Positions 36,881 through 47,655 are shown, counted from the stretch's first letter. The stretch: 50,157 nucleotides of DNA from Bacteroidetes bacterium HGW-Bacteroidetes-17 (GCA_002840985.1 PHDM01000006.1:1-50157); one strand, 5' to 3'. The notes: generated by a model from the letters alone, not told the origin. Made by a program: numbers and translations.

Positions 36881-38803
36881 ATGGGAAAAATAATTGGAAT
36901 TGACCTTGGAACTACAAACTCTTGCGTTGCCGTTATGGAAGGTAACGAGCCGGTTGTAATTCCGAACAGCGAAGGTAGAAGAACTACACCTTCAATAGTC
37001 GCATTTACAGAAAACGGGGAACGTAAAGTTGGTGATCCTGCAAAGAGACAGGCAATTACCAATCCTACAAAAACCATTTCATCAATCAAAAGATTTATGG
37101 GTGAAACCTTTGATCGGGTAACAAAAGAAATTCAAAGGATGCCCTATAAAGTCGTTAAAGGTGACAACAACACTCCTCGGGTACAAGTTGATGAAAGAAA
37201 ATATACACCACAGGAAATCTCAGCAATTATTCTTCAAAAAATGAAGAAAACTGCAGAAGATTATCTTGGGCAAACAGTCACAGAAGCTGTTATTACAGTT
37301 CCCGCTTATTTTAGTGATTCTCAACGACAAGCCACGAAAGAGGCTGGAGAAATCGCCGGATTAATCGTAAAAAGAATTATCAACGAACCTACTGCTGCTG
37401 CTTTGGCTTATGGTCTTGACAAAAAACATTCAGATGTTAAAATTGCAGTTTTCGACTTAGGTGGAGGTACATTCGATATTTCCATTCTTGAATTAGGAGA
37501 TGGTGTTTTTGAAGTGAAATCTACCAACGGTGATACCCATTTAGGGGGAGATGACTTTGATCAAAAAATCATTGATTGGTTAGCTGATGAATTCAAGAAA
37601 GATGAAAATATTGATCTTAGAAAGGACCCTATGGCACTTCAGCGTTTGAAGGAAGCTGCAGAAAAAGCCAAAATTGAACTTTCATCTTCTACCGAAACCG
37701 AAATAAATTTACCATATATCATGCCCGTTGACGGGGTGCCAAAACACCTTGTCCGCAAACTATCCCAATCGGTATTTAATCAATTGACCGACGATCTTGT
37801 TCAGGCAACTTTAGCTCCATGTAAAGCAGCTTTAAAGGATGCAGGTTTACAACCATCTGATATTAATGACGTTTTATTAGTTGGAGGTTCGACTAGAATT
37901 CCAGCAATTCAAGAACTCGTGAAAAAGTTTTTTGGAAAAGAACCTTCAAAAGGTGTAAATCCTGACGAGGTTGTTGCAGTAGGGGCAGCTATTCAAGGAG
38001 GTGTTTTAACCGGTGAAGTGAAAGATGTTTTATTATTAGACGTTACTCCTTTATCATTGGGGATTGAAACCCTTGGTGGTGTGATGACTAAATTGATTGA
38101 GTCGAATACAACCATTCCAACCAAAAAATCGGAAGTATTTTCAACAGCAGCCGATAATCAAACAACGGTTGAAATTCATATATTGCAAGGTGAGCGACCA
38201 ATGGCTAATCAAAACAAGAGCATTGGCAGATTCCATTTAGATGGGATTCCACCAGCTCAAAGGGGTGTCCCACAGGTAGAAGTTACATTTGATATTGATT
38301 CAAATGGGATCTTAAATGTTGGTGCGAAAGATAAAGCTACTGGTAAATCTCAAAATATTCGCATTGAAGCATCTTCCGGTTTAAGTGATGATGAAATTAA
38401 AAGGATGAGAGACGAAGCCGCCGCAAATGCTGATCAGGACAAAAAACAAAAGGAAGAAATTGACAAACTAAATAGTGCTGATGCTTTGGTTTTCCAAACC
38501 GAGAAACAGTTAAAAGAGTATGGCGACAAACTTCCTGCTGATAAAAGAGGTTTGATTGAAAGTGCTGTTGCTGAATTAAAAGAAGCGCATAAAAATAAAA
38601 ACATCCCTGCAGTTGACGCTGCGATGGAAAAACTAAATGCAATCTGGCAAACAGCTAGTGAGGAAATGTACAAAAATACTCAAAGTGATCCAGCACAGGG
38701 AGCGCAACCAAATGCAGATACGAATGCCGGCCCACAAGGCGGATCATCAAAAGACGATGAAGTTACTGATGTTGATTTTGAAGAGGTGGATGATAAAAAG
38801 TAA
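36881..38803 (+). CDS. dnaK: Chaperone protein DnaK (Hsp70)
   Basis: The 640-residue length and motifs are those of Dna[17 protein letters not shown] at the start, [65 protein letters not shown] in the linker, and a disordered end finishing [11 protein letters not shown]. It folds proteins with DnaJ and GrpE in the cytoplasm; neither partner is adjacent, so dnaK is a single-gene unit closed by the strong terminator at 38822-38855. Confidence 0.98.
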   Translation: MGKIIGIDLGTTNSCVAVMEGNEPVVIPNSEGRRTTPSIVAFTENGERKVGDPAKRQAITNPTKTISSIKRFMGETFDRVTKEIQRMPYKVVKGDNNTPRVQVDERKYTPQEISAIILQKMKKTAEDYLGQTVTEAVITVPAYFSDSQRQATKEAGEIAGLIVKRIINEPTAAALAYGLDKKHSDVKIAVFDLGGGTFDISILELGDGVFEVKSTNGDTHLGGDDFDQKIIDWLADEFKKDENIDLRKDPMALQRLKEAAEKAKIELSSSTETEINLPYIMPVDGVPKHLVRKLSQSVFNQLTDDLVQATLAPCKAALKDAGLQPSDINDVLLVGGSTRIPAIQELVKKFFGKEPSKGVNPDEVVAVGAAIQGGVLTGEVKDVLLLDVTPLSLGIETLGGVMTKLIESNTTIPTKKSEVFSTAADNQTTVEIHILQGERPMANQNKSIGRFHLDGIPPAQRGVPQVEVTFDIDSNGILNVGAKDKATGKSQNIRIEASSGLSDDEIKRMRDEAAANADQDKKQKEEIDKLNSADALVFQTEKQLKEYGDKLPADKRGLIESAVAELKEAHKNKNIPAVDAAMEKLNAIWQTASEEMYKNTQSDPAQGAQPNADTNAGPQGGSSKDDEVTDVDFEEVDDKK

Positions 38804-38821
38804 GAAAAAATCTTGCATCTG

Positions 38822-38855
38822 AAAAAAAGCCCGAAATTTCTTTCGGGCTTTTTTT
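38822..38855. terminator. Strong bidirectional terminator after dnaK
   Basis: AAAAAAAGCCCGAAA and TTTCGGGCTTTTTTT are perfect 15-bp arms around TTTC. The right arm touches the stop codon of the leftward lipoprotein gene, so it can stop both convergent transcripts. Confidence 0.93.
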
Positions 38856-39351
38856 ATTTTATAATCTCAAACGAACGTGCCTGATCAGGTGTATTCTTTT
38901 GCCATACTATATCACCATTATACCAAACTTTTGTACATGTAATTGAACCGGGATTTCTCTCATATCCGCAGCGAACGGTGTCAGTAATCGTTTTGTTAAG
39001 TTTTATTAGAGTAACCGGAAATTCTTCTGAAACTTCATGATTTGGGAATAACTGCAATCGGTATCTTTCGCTTGCATAATTAACATAAAAATTACGAGGG
39101 GGTTTCAAAAGCGGGTTGTTTATTTCAACTTCCAAATCGTTGATAATATAAAATATTTTGATACTGTCTGGAGAATAATAAGTGTATGATTCAGGATCAA
39201 ACAAATCAAATCCTTCGTCATCAGAAAGTAAGATCTCAATTTTGATATCTTTTGTATAAGAAAAATTACTTGTTTTTTTACACGCACTTATAGTGGCTAA
39301 AAATATAATGAACAACATCCAGGTTTTATGTACAATATAATATGATTTCAT
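38854..39351 (-). CDS. Lipoprotein of unknown function
   Basis: The 165-residue product has a lipoprotein signal (MLFIIFLATISAC, Cys24). An ATG at residue 12 could also be the start and would give a shorter n-region. The mature part is predicted beta-rich (IKIEILLSDDEGFDLFDPES, IKIFYIINDLEVEIN, FPVTLIKLNKTI) with a Cys pair in VRCGYERNPGSITCTKVW that could form a disulfide. I do not recognise the family. Convergent with dnaK; no obvious partner gene. Confidence 0.7.
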   Translation of the reverse strand: MKSYYIVHKTWMLFIIFLATISACKKTSNFSYTKDIKIEILLSDDEGFDLFDPESYTYYSPDSIKIFYIINDLEVEINNPLLKPPRNFYVNYASERYRLQLFPNHEVSEEFPVTLIKLNKTITDTVRCGYERNPGSITCTKVWYNGDIVWQKNTPDQARSFEIIK

Positions 39352-39686
39352 TGCTAATAAACATCAAATTTGAATAAAAAAACAGAATTCAAATATAGTA
39401 CTTATTATCGTTTTTATTTTGACATAGGTTTAAATGTCATTTTTGTGAAGATCTAATTTAGTAGACTATCACTTTATTCTGCATTATTGTTTCAATATTC
39501 AAATTAATTCAATATCTTGAAATTTATATTTGGTGAATTTGTAATTTTAGGCAGTTATAAAACATCTGAAATCTTCTTAAAATTCCCTGACAACAACTTG
39601 AGTTTTTATTAGGCTGTTTTTATTAATAAAAAGAGATGTTCAATTGTATTAGCTGATCATTATTAATTCATTCAATTCGCCATTTA
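39352..39686. other. AT-rich divergent intergenic region
   Basis: The 335-bp gap between the lipoprotein and subtilase genes is very AT-rich. Only a small inverted repeat, TGACAT/ATGTCA at 39420-39439 with an 8-bp spacer, stands out. I see no gene. Confidence 0.6.
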
Positions 39687-42600
39687 TTGAAAAAACTAAT
39701 TATTATTTTTAATATAACCATCATTTGGTTGTCATCAATTTATGCTCAGGAATCCCAATTTAAAAAAGAGCGTTTCTTGATCCCGAATTCATTGTTGGAA
39801 GTTTCCGTTGAAGGTAGTAGTTATGAGGTTATAAAGGATGGAATACCACAAAGATTTCGTCAAAAAAACTTTATTAGATTTAGAGATTTGATTTTTGATC
39901 CATTGTTATCTTCTCAGGAGGACTTTATTCCAGATTTTCTGGAACAACAGAATTCAGAATCATTGTATAAGTCAGGTATAAATGAAGAAAATGCTTACAT
40001 CATACAGTTTAAAACTCAAGCATTTGAAGGCTATCAGTCAGAGATTATTAAAATGGGGGGAAAGATTTATACTCCTTTGCATGACCATTCGCTCATCATT
40101 TTATTAAATAACAGTGGACTTGAAAAGGTTAAAAAATTACCTTTTGTCAGGTGGGTAGGTAGTTATCATCCTTCGTTTAAACTTGAACCTCTAATAAAGG
40201 AAGAATTATTATTAAAAAAATCAGGCCAGATAAGATATTCGATATTATTGCTTCATAAATCATTTCAGGATAAAATTGCAGCTTATATTCAGGAAGTTGG
40301 TGGAGTAATTAATTTAAGAACAGTCAGTAATCGTTTAGAAGCAAGTTTATCAGGAGACCAGCTGTTAAAATTGGCCAACCGAAAAGAGGTGTTATATATT
40401 GATAAATGGACACCTTCTTCAAATGATATGGACGTTGTCAGAGGAACACAAGGTGCCAATTTTCTGGAGAATGTTGCAAATTATACAGGACAAGGAGTAA
40501 ATGGGGAAGTACTGGATGATGGGGTTTTTTCTCAGCATATTGACTTTATTGCAAACCCTCCAATGATTCATGGATTTAATGATAACTCAAATGAACACGG
40601 GACTCCTGTTTTTGGAATTGTTTTTGGTGCCAGTTCAGCTGATGGGAAATCGAGAGGAATTCTACCAGATGCTAAAAACCCAATATTTTCATCACGCTTG
40701 CATGTTTCAGACCGGTATCAGCACACCGCCGAACTTGTAAATCCGAATGGATTATATAGGGCCGTATTTCAAACTAATAGTTGGGGATCTGAACTAACTA
40801 AAGAGTATACAACGATTTCTGCAGAAATTGATCAGATGGCCTTTGATTTAGATTTATTGATTTTGCAATCTCAAAGTAATGAAGGTACACAATTGTCAAG
40901 ACCTCAAGCATGGTCAAAAAATGTAGTTTCTGTAGGTGGTATTCGGCATTTTAATACCTCTACCCGATCCGATGATGCATGGGGCGGAGAAACAGGTGCA
41001 AGTATAGGTCCGGCTTCAGATGGAAGAATAAAACCGGATCTCTCAAATTTTTATGATTATACACATACCACAAAGATCAACGATTCTTATGGCGAATTTA
41101 GTGGAACTAGTGGTTCAACCCCGATAACGGCGGGGCATTTTGGATTATTATTCCAGATGTGGGCCGAAGGGGTTTTTAGCGGCGATACAACATTACATCG
41201 AAATGTTTTTGACAGTCGGCCACATATGACAACAGCTAAAGCAATGATGATAAATCTTGCTTATCAATATGATTTTTCCGGTTCTGATCATGATAAAACA
41301 AGAATGCATCAGGGTTGGGGAGTGGCTGATGTTAAAAATATTTATGAAAACGCAAGGGATCATGACTGGAAATTGGGCATAATTATAGATGAGGAAGATG
41401 TAATTATTCCCCTGGAAGAGAAATCTTATGAGGTAAATGTTGATGGAGTAAAGCCACTTAAAATAACGTTAGTATATGCTGATCCTCCAGGATCTCCTGC
41501 TGCAACTAAGCAGCTAATCAATGATTTAAACTTGAAGCTTATTAGTCCATCAGGTAAAATATTTTGGGGTAATAACGGATTGGATAAAGGAAATTGGTCA
41601 GTTTCTGAAGGAGAACCCAATCATTTGGATAATGTTGAAAATATTTTTATAAAAAATCCTGAGACCGGAATTTGGAAGATTAGCGTTATTGCTGAGGAGG
41701 TCGTAAAAGATGCGCATCTTGAAACTGAACAAATCGATGCAGATTATGCACTTATTGTCAGTGGAGATCGTACAAACAAATCCATTCAATATTTTAAACT
41801 TAATACAAATTTTTCTCAGGGAGATTCTATCATTATTGATCCCCCTGGCGGGATTTATAGAAAGGGCGAATCAGTAGTACTGATTCCATTTCCACGACAG
41901 GGTTATAAATTTATGAATTGGGAAGATGATGCACAAGGTTCCGCAAATCCGCTAACTCTTATCATGGATAAAAACAAAACCATTGGTGCTAAGTTTGCCC
42001 CGTTGGACCAAGTTATTGGGAATACTACAAAATTTTCAATATTAACATCAGCTTCAAACCGCAGAGCTATGCCATTTCTTGTGCCACATGATGGCCTTAT
42101 TTCAAGTATATCGATGTTTCATAATGGTGGAAGTCAGAATATGATTTTAGGTGTTTATAATGGAACAACATTGACTCCTGATAGCTTGATTGGCGTTACG
42201 GAGGTTACACAAGTCAGTCCAAATGATGATTGGCAAACAATAGATCTGGTTAATCCTGCTAAAGTTACGGAAGGTCAGCAAATATGGCTGGCATGGGTGT
42301 ATGAAAACAACCCCGGAATTTATTATACTAATGATTATCCGGGAAGGGTAGAATCTGGTTTCCCTTGGCCATATGGAATGCCTGAAATGTGGGGTGATAC
42401 TGCAAAAATGGCAAACTCAATCTATTCAATCTATGCAAATTATGTAACTAATGATAGTCTGCTTGCGAGAATAAGAGGACCTATCTCTGCTCAAATCAAT
42501 GAACCTGTTCAATTCAATAGTGAGCGTTCATTTTATCTTGAGGAAATTATTTCTTACGAATGGGATTTCGGTGATGGAAATACCAGTGTCGAAGCAAATC

Positions 42601-43247
42601 CAATTCACATTTATACATTTGCCAGTACATATAATGTTAGTTTAAAAATCACTAATGGTATTGGACATAAGAATACAACTAATAAATCTATTGCAATTAT
42701 AGGTCTAAACCAATCTCCGGTTGCTGAAGCGAATGGTCCTTATTCCGGAATGGTAGATTCAATAATTTCTTTTAGTAAGTTTGGTTCTTACGATCCGGAT
42801 GGATTGCTTACTGGTTTTTTCTGGGATTTTGGTGATGGATCAAACAGCTTATTATCAAATCCAACCCATGTTTATACAGAAACTGGGGATTATATTGTTA
42901 CGTTCAGAGCTGTCGATCAGTATGGCAATGTTGGTATGGATACAGCCATAGTTGCTATTAATGATTTTACATTATCTGATGATCATTTGATAAGTACACA
43001 TAATGAGTTCTTAATTTATCCAAATCCAGTAAATTCATCCAATATCAGAGTAGTTATTCCAAAGGATTTTCTTCATGAAAATCACAAAATTAGGTTGATT
43101 AATTTAGAAGGTAACCTAGTTAAAGAATTTATTGGGAATGAAAATGAGTTTAAAATAAGTTTAGAAGGTATCCCTAACGGAATATATATTATTACCATTC
43201 AAGGTAAAGGGAAATTACTTGGATCAAAGATCGTTTTGTTACGATAA
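39687..43247 (+). CDS. Secreted S8 subtilase with PKD domains and T9SS sorting domain
   Basis: The 1186-residue product begins at TTG (39687); only this start includes the signal peptide MKKLIIIFNITIIWLSSIYA, and there is no ATG until far inside. A propeptide-like region spans about 25-240. The catalytic triad of the S8 domain is Asp277 (EVLDDG), His304 (NEHGTP) and Ser475 (GTSGSTP), with Asn364 in TNSWG for the oxyanion hole. A C-terminal beta domain, an InlB-type repeat (RQGYKFMNWEDDAQGSANPL) and two PKD domains (YEWDFGDGNTS and FFWDFGDGSNS) follow. The last ~80 residues (FLIYPNPVNSS to KIVLLR) are a type A T9SS sorting domain, so it is exported across the outer membrane and likely surface-anchored or released to degrade protein. 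Confidence 0.93.
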   Translation: MKKLIIIFNITIIWLSSIYAQESQFKKERFLIPNSLLEVSVEGSSYEVIKDGIPQRFRQKNFIRFRDLIFDPLLSSQEDFIPDFLEQQNSESLYKSGINEENAYIIQFKTQAFEGYQSEIIKMGGKIYTPLHDHSLIILLNNSGLEKVKKLPFVRWVGSYHPSFKLEPLIKEELLLKKSGQIRYSILLLHKSFQDKIAAYIQEVGGVINLRTVSNRLEASLSGDQLLKLANRKEVLYIDKWTPSSNDMDVVRGTQGANFLENVANYTGQGVNGEVLDDGVFSQHIDFIANPPMIHGFNDNSNEHGTPVFGIVFGASSADGKSRGILPDAKNPIFSSRLHVSDRYQHTAELVNPNGLYRAVFQTNSWGSELTKEYTTISAEIDQMAFDLDLLILQSQSNEGTQLSRPQAWSKNVVSVGGIRHFNTSTRSDDAWGGETGASIGPASDGRIKPDLSNFYDYTHTTKINDSYGEFSGTSGSTPITAGHFGLLFQMWAEGVFSGDTTLHRNVFDSRPHMTTAKAMMINLAYQYDFSGSDHDKTRMHQGWGVADVKNIYENARDHDWKLGIIIDEEDVIIPLEEKSYEVNVDGVKPLKITLVYADPPGSPAATKQLINDLNLKLISPSGKIFWGNNGLDKGNWSVSEGEPNHLDNVENIFIKNPETGIWKISVIAEEVVKDAHLETEQIDADYALIVSGDRTNKSIQYFKLNTNFSQGDSIIIDPPGGIYRKGESVVLIPFPRQGYKFMNWEDDAQGSANPLTLIMDKNKTIGAKFAPLDQVIGNTTKFSILTSASNRRAMPFLVPHDGLISSISMFHNGGSQNMILGVYNGTTLTPDSLIGVTEVTQVSPNDDWQTIDLVNPAKVTEGQQIWLAWVYENNPGIYYTNDYPGRVESGFPWPYGMPEMWGDTAKMANSIYSIYANYVTNDSLLARIRGPISAQINEPVQFNSERSFYLEEIISYEWDFGDGNTSVEANPIHIYTFASTYNVSLKITNGIGHKNTTNKSIAIIGLNQSPVAEANGPYSGMVDSIISFSKFGSYDPDGLLTGFFWDFGDGSNSLLSNPTHVYTETGDYIVTFRAVDQYGNVGMDTAIVAINDFTLSDDHLISTHNEFLIYPNPVNSSNIRVVIPKDFLHENHKIRLINLEGNLVKEFIGNENEFKISLEGIPNGIYIITIQGKGKLLGSKIVLLR

Positions 43248-43356
43248 GAATATCCCATGTTCGTAGATTATAAAACTTTAAAATGGACAGGTATGTCTGA
43301 ACGTTTATCTATTATTTTTATCTTTAGCACTTATTTAAAAATTAAATTTTTATAAT

Positions 43357-44988
43357 ATGAAAATGAATTCCATACTTAAACCAGCCTTGATTGCAATTAT
43401 TGCTATTTTTTATTTCCCCCAAATAGCTAAGGCTCAAGATGACGATCCTCAATACAAAGAAAGTTGTACCAGTATCATGGTTGGTAAAATGGCCAGCACT
43501 GATGGTTCGGTAATGACTGCTCATACTTGTGATGCTTATTACCGAACCTGGGTAAACATTGTCCCTGCAATGAAATTTGAAAGAGATACCACACATAATG
43601 TATTTTGGGGGACCATGCATACTTCTACGGTATGGAGCAATGAGAAACTTATTCTAAAGGGAACTGTTCCTGAAGCTAAATCAACCTATGCATATTTAAA
43701 CACAGCGTATCCAAGTCTGAACGAAAAACAATTAGCGATTGGCGAAACAACCTTTGGTGGTAAACGTGAATTACAAAATACAAACGGCTTATTTTTGATT
43801 GAAGAGTTGGAACGCATTGCTTTGCAAAGATGCTCTACAGCCAGACAGGCCATAAAATTAATCGGTGACCTTATTAAAGAATATGGTTATGGTGATGGCG
43901 GCGAATGTATTACCATTGCCGATAAAAAAGAAGTCTGGCAATTGGAGATTATGGGCGAAGGCCCTGATAAAATTGGTGGGGTATGGGCAGCGCAAAGGAT
44001 TCCTGATGATCATATTGGTATTTCTGCCAACATTTGCCGAATTGGAGAAATCGACCTAAAAAACAAAGATTATTATATGGCTTCAGAAAATGTTTATGAA
44101 GTTGCCAAAAAAATGAAATTCTGGGACGGCAAAGAATCGTTCAAATTTTGGAAAGCATATGGCGGAAGGAAACCATTTGGTATTCGCGATTTTTATGTAT
44201 TCAATAAAGTTGCCCCATCATTAAAACTGGATTTTAATTCAGAAGAATTACCATTCTCTGTTATGCCTGAGAAAAAATTAAGTGTGCGTGATGTACTTGC
44301 TTTGTATCGTGAATCTTATGACGGAACTGAATGGAGCCCCATTAAAGATTTAAAGGTAGCAGTAACACTTAAAGACAAAGACGGAAAAGAGTATACCGAT
44401 TCAATCATCAGTCCATCTGCACATCCTTGGATGAATCGTGACATGAAAAATTTAATAAATACCCTAAAGCCCGATTCATATGGAGGGAATCGTCCTATTG
44501 CTGTTCAATATTGCGCTTATTCATTTGTAGTTCAATTGCGTGATTGGTTGCCTGATGAAATTGGTGGACGTTTATTGTTCGGATTCGACTTACCTCGTAC
44601 ATCTCCCAGAATCCCAATTTATGCAGGCAATTTAAATTTACCAAATAGTTTCAGCATCGACAATCAAGATCATTTCAGTCGTGATGCAGCAGGTTGGTCC
44701 TTCCGTCGAGCCAGCCGTTTGGCTCTGGTAAAATGGGCTGATGGACAAAAAGTAATTGATCCGGTTGTTGCCGAATACGAAAATAAATTATTCGATGAAA
44801 GTGAATTTGTTGAAACCAGGGCAAAAGAATTGTATGCAAAAGATCAGGAAAATGCCAAAAAGGGCAATCCAACCCAATTATGTAGAGAATATTTAACTCA
44901 ATACACCAATGCATTTGCCGGTGCAGCCATTAATAGATGGTGGGAATTAGGTGACGAACTATGGGTTAAAATGCGTTGGAATTTCTAA
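43357..44988 (+). CDS. C69-family dipeptidase (PepD-like)
   Basis: The 543-residue product has a signal peptide (to about AKA/Q27) and a short propeptide, so that Cys37 in KESCTSIMVGKMAS becomes the N-terminal nucleophile of an Ntn hydrolase after processing. TDGSVMTAHTCDAY and, further on, GGECITIADKKEVWQLEIMG are C69 signatures. The length suits the exported Bacteroidota form, larger than the cytoplasmic lactobacillus PepD. It would cleave dipeptides in the periplasm, complementing the secreted subtilase 109 bp upstream. A strong terminator follows at 45007-45040. Confidence 0.92.
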   Translation: MKMNSILKPALIAIIAIFYFPQIAKAQDDDPQYKESCTSIMVGKMASTDGSVMTAHTCDAYYRTWVNIVPAMKFERDTTHNVFWGTMHTSTVWSNEKLILKGTVPEAKSTYAYLNTAYPSLNEKQLAIGETTFGGKRELQNTNGLFLIEELERIALQRCSTARQAIKLIGDLIKEYGYGDGGECITIADKKEVWQLEIMGEGPDKIGGVWAAQRIPDDHIGISANICRIGEIDLKNKDYYMASENVYEVAKKMKFWDGKESFKFWKAYGGRKPFGIRDFYVFNKVAPSLKLDFNSEELPFSVMPEKKLSVRDVLALYRESYDGTEWSPIKDLKVAVTLKDKDGKEYTDSIISPSAHPWMNRDMKNLINTLKPDSYGGNRPIAVQYCAYSFVVQLRDWLPDEIGGRLLFGFDLPRTSPRIPIYAGNLNLPNSFSIDNQDHFSRDAAGWSFRRASRLALVKWADGQKVIDPVVAEYENKLFDESEFVETRAKELYAKDQENAKKGNPTQLCREYLTQYTNAFAGAAINRWWELGDELWVKMRWNF

Positions 44989-45006
44989 ATGAAATTATCT
45001 GTTCAT

Positions 45007-45040
45007 AAAAAAGCCCACGAATTAGTTTGTGGGCTTTTTT
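45007..45040. terminator. Rho-independent terminator after the C69 dipeptidase
   Basis: AAAAAAGCCCAC (45007-45018) pairs with GTGGGCTTTTTT (45029-45040); inner GAA/TTT pairs leave a TTAG loop. Confidence 0.92.
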
Positions 45041-45043
45041 TGT

Positions 45044-45141
45044 GTCACATCGAGCAGTTTTACTGAGTTTGTCGAGGCATGCTGTGATATAACTTCAGTT
45101 CTCGACATTTATCCGCCTTTGGCGGAAGCTCGAACTGACGG
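45044..45141. repeat. CGAG-rich mosaic repeat, family C, copy 2
   Basis: The blocks GTCACATCGAGC (45044), GTTCTCGAC (45098) and GCTCGAACTGAC (45128) occur in the same order as at 24091-24150. An extra small palindrome, TCCGCCTTTGGCGGA (45112-45126), sits before the last block. Confidence 0.75.
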
Positions 45142-45165
45142 AGCTATTAACTCCTCAAATAAATT

Positions 45166-46386
45166 TTATTCAAACGAAAGTATTGATTTTCTGATAATTT
45201 CAACCGCGTTCATAATTTGGGCTTCAGTTATAATTAAAGGAGGCGCAAATCGAATAATATGACCATGGGTTGGTTTTGCTAAAAGACCATTATCAGCCAT
45301 TTTTAAACAAACATCCCAAGCTTCTTTGCCATTCTTTGGTTTGATAATCATGGCATTTAATAAACCTTTTCCCCGAACCAATTCTATCATGTCTGATTTG
45401 ATTTTTCTCAATTCATCACGGAAAAGCTTACCTAAACGTTCAGCGTTTTCTGCTAATTTCTCTTCTTTAACAACAGTTAATGCAGCAATAGCGACCCTAC
45501 CGGCAATTGGATTTCCGCCAAAAGTAGAACCATGTTCGCCCGGTTTAATGCAAAGCATAATTTCATCATTGCACAAAACGGCGGAAACAGGGAAAACCCC
45601 ACCTGAAAGTGCTTTTCCTAAAATTAAAATATCTGGATGAACATTTTCATGATCACAAGCCAATAATTTACCTGTACGGGCAATTCCGGTTTGTACCTCA
45701 TCGGCAATATAAAGTACATTCCTGGCTTTACACATGCCATACGATTTTTTCAAATATCCTTCATCCGGAACATAAACACCGGCTTCGCCCTGAATAGGCT
45801 CAACCAGAAAAGCTGCAACATTAGGATCTTCGAGTTCTTTTGCAAGGGCATCCAAATTATTATAAGGAATAGTCACAAACCCGGGTGTGAATGGCCCGAA
45901 TTCTTTTCTTGCATCTGGATCAGTCGACATGGAAACAATCGTTATAGTTCGTCCGTGGAAATTGTTTTCGCAAACAATAATTTTTGCCTGATTAGCTGGA
46001 ATACCTTTTTTTAAATAAGCCCATTTGCGTGCTAATTTTAAAGCAGTTTCATCTGCTTCTGCACCCGTATTCATGGGTAATACTTTATCGTAACCAAAAT
46101 ATTCGGTCACAAATTTTTCATAAGGACCAAGTTGGTCGTTATAGAATGCACGGGACGTCAACGTAAGAGTACGAGCCTGCTCAACCATGGCATCAACAAT
46201 TTTAGGATGGCAGTGGCCTTGATTCACAGCCGAATAAGCTGATAAAAAATCAAAGTATTTCTTACCTTCTACATCCCAAACAAAGGCACCTTTGCCCTTT
46301 GCTAAAACAACAGGTAAAGGATGATAATTATGGGCCCCATACTTATTTTCCAATTCCATTGCCAATTTTGAAGTCATTTCCGTCAT
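45166..46386 (-). CDS. rocD: Ornithine-oxo-acid transaminase
   Basis: The 406-residue product belongs to the class III aminotransferases; [20 protein letters not shown] at the start is diagnostic of ornithine aminotransferase. Other signatures: [57 protein letters not shown] and the PLP lysine in [10 protein letters not shown]. It interconverts ornithine and glutamate-5-semialdehyde, linking arginine/ornithine and proline/glutamate metabolism. It is a single-gene unit, divergent from the DUF2148 gene. Confidence 0.96.
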   Translation of the reverse strand: MTEMTSKLAMELENKYGAHNYHPLPVVLAKGKGAFVWDVEGKKYFDFLSAYSAVNQGHCHPKIVDAMVEQARTLTLTSRAFYNDQLGPYEKFVTEYFGYDKVLPMNTGAEADETALKLARKWAYLKKGIPANQAKIIVCENNFHGRTITIVSMSTDPDARKEFGPFTPGFVTIPYNNLDALAKELEDPNVAAFLVEPIQGEAGVYVPDEGYLKKSYGMCKARNVLYIADEVQTGIARTGKLLACDHENVHPDILILGKALSGGVFPVSAVLCNDEIMLCIKPGEHGSTFGGNPIAGRVAIAALTVVKEEKLAENAERLGKLFRDELRKIKSDMIELVRGKGLLNAMIIKPKNGKEAWDVCLKMADNGLLAKPTHGHIIRFAPPLIITEAQIMNAVEIIRKSILSFE

Positions 46387-46524
46387 CAGTAGAAAATTTA
46401 AATTTTTAAATATTTAATATGTTTTGCAAAGGTATATATTTTAACAAGATTAGATTGGATGAAACAATTGATTTTACTTAAATTTATCTCCGATTTTAAC
46501 CTTGATTAATTTAATAAAATTCTG

Positions 46525-47055
46525 ATGATACGCGAACAGGAACTAAGCAACGCAACGCTAAAAGAAGTTGCTAAGAAAATGATGCTTGCTGCAAGAACGG
46601 CACCTAAAGGGAAAGGGACTGATAATATGGTAATCAGCCTGGTTGAAGGAGATGAAATTAAAGCCATTTCTGATCGTATGATCGAAATTGGAAACGAATC
46701 GGGAGCACAGGCCTTTATTCGTGATGCGGGAAATATTTTGAATTCTCCCGTTATGGTTTTGCTGGGTACTGAAATTAAGTCGCTTGGATTGATTAAATGT
46801 GGGATGTGCGGGTTTAAAAACTGTACCGAAAAAAATAAACATCCAAATATTCCATGTGTTTTTAATACAGGGGATTTAGGGATTGCCATTGGGTCAGCAG
46901 CCAGTATTGCAATGGATAACCGTGCGGATAATCGCATTATGTACACGGTTGGGCAAGCTGTTTTGGACATGAATTTATTGGGGGATAAAGTCAAAATTGC
47001 GTATGGAATTCCGTTAACTTCAACTTCTAAAAATCCATTTTTTGACAGAGGGTAA
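46525..47055 (+). CDS. DUF2148 ferredoxin-domain protein
   Basis: The 176-residue product matches the DUF2148/COG4739 family: TAPKGKGTDNMVI near the start, then KCGMCGFKNCTEKNKHPNIP followed by CVFN, with four or more Cys spaced to hold an iron-sulfur cluster, and an Ala-rich region GIAIGSAASIAMDNRADNR. The role of the family is unknown; a redox function is likely. It is divergent from rocD and followed by the repeat-filled 695-bp gap. Confidence 0.88.
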   Translation: MIREQELSNATLKEVAKKMMLAARTAPKGKGTDNMVISLVEGDEIKAISDRMIEIGNESGAQAFIRDAGNILNSPVMVLLGTEIKSLGLIKCGMCGFKNCTEKNKHPNIPCVFNTGDLGIAIGSAASIAMDNRADNRIMYTVGQAVLDMNLLGDKVKIAYGIPLTSTSKNPFFDRG

Positions 47056-47284
47056 ATTTGATTTGAAAATTTGATAATTTGAAAATGTGCTGATTTGGAG
47101 ATAATTAATTATGCATTTAATCTTATTCTGTTTTTTGTTTCCCTAATCGTCCGGTCGGACATAAATAAGAACCAAGAAGTCAAAAAATTCCGAATCAAAC
47201 CTTCGCACAAGTCGCTCCCTGACATCGCGGAATCTTGGGCCTTCGCTTAATTAAAATAACACCTTGAGTGCGAAGCATTTTGTT

Positions 47285-47365
47285 TGTCATTCCAACGAAT
47301 GAAATGAGGAGGAATCTCAATCCTAAAAAGAGATTTCTCAGTCGCTGCACTTCTTCGAAATGACA
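47285..47365. repeat. Dispersed repeat family B, copy 2 (inverted)
   Basis: 47285-47346 is the reverse complement of 21805-21866 with two mismatches. The full element seems to extend to 47365, giving inverted ends TGTCATTC...CGAA and TTCGAAATGACA. Confidence 0.88.
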
Positions 47366-47516
47366 AGTACTTCATTTTTGAAATTGGGCAGGCCTGAAAA
47401 AACGGCGGGCAAGCGCTGGTCTGTGCGGTGGGAGCATCGTTTTTTCATGTTTTTTGGTTTAATACTGAGCTTTTCGTCAAAGTATCAAAAAAAGAAGATG
47501 TAACATTTCTCTTCTG

Positions 47517-47655
47517 TTCTTTTGTCTTAATACCCCTCCGGTTAGGTACGTGGAGAAGCAAATAAAATGAACAGTTAAACATTCCTTACATTCTCTTTTG
47601 TCTTCCTGCCCGTCCGGTCAGGCGGGTGGACAAGCAAAGAAAACGAACACTTGAA
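47517..47655. repeat. Two imperfect direct repeats of about 64 bp
   Basis: Both units begin TTTTGTCTT, carry a CCGGT(T/C)AGG core and end with AGCAAA...GAACA...AAC. I estimate about 75 percent identity. The second holds a CCCGTCCGGTCAGGCGGG palindrome; a third, weaker cousin of the core (CGTCCGGTCGGACATAAA) lies at 47149-47166. Confidence 0.65.

Noticed and set aside
43342-43620. Reverse-strand frame over the start of the C69 dipeptidase gene
   Set aside because: It is antisense to a well-supported coding region and has no protein-like signature.
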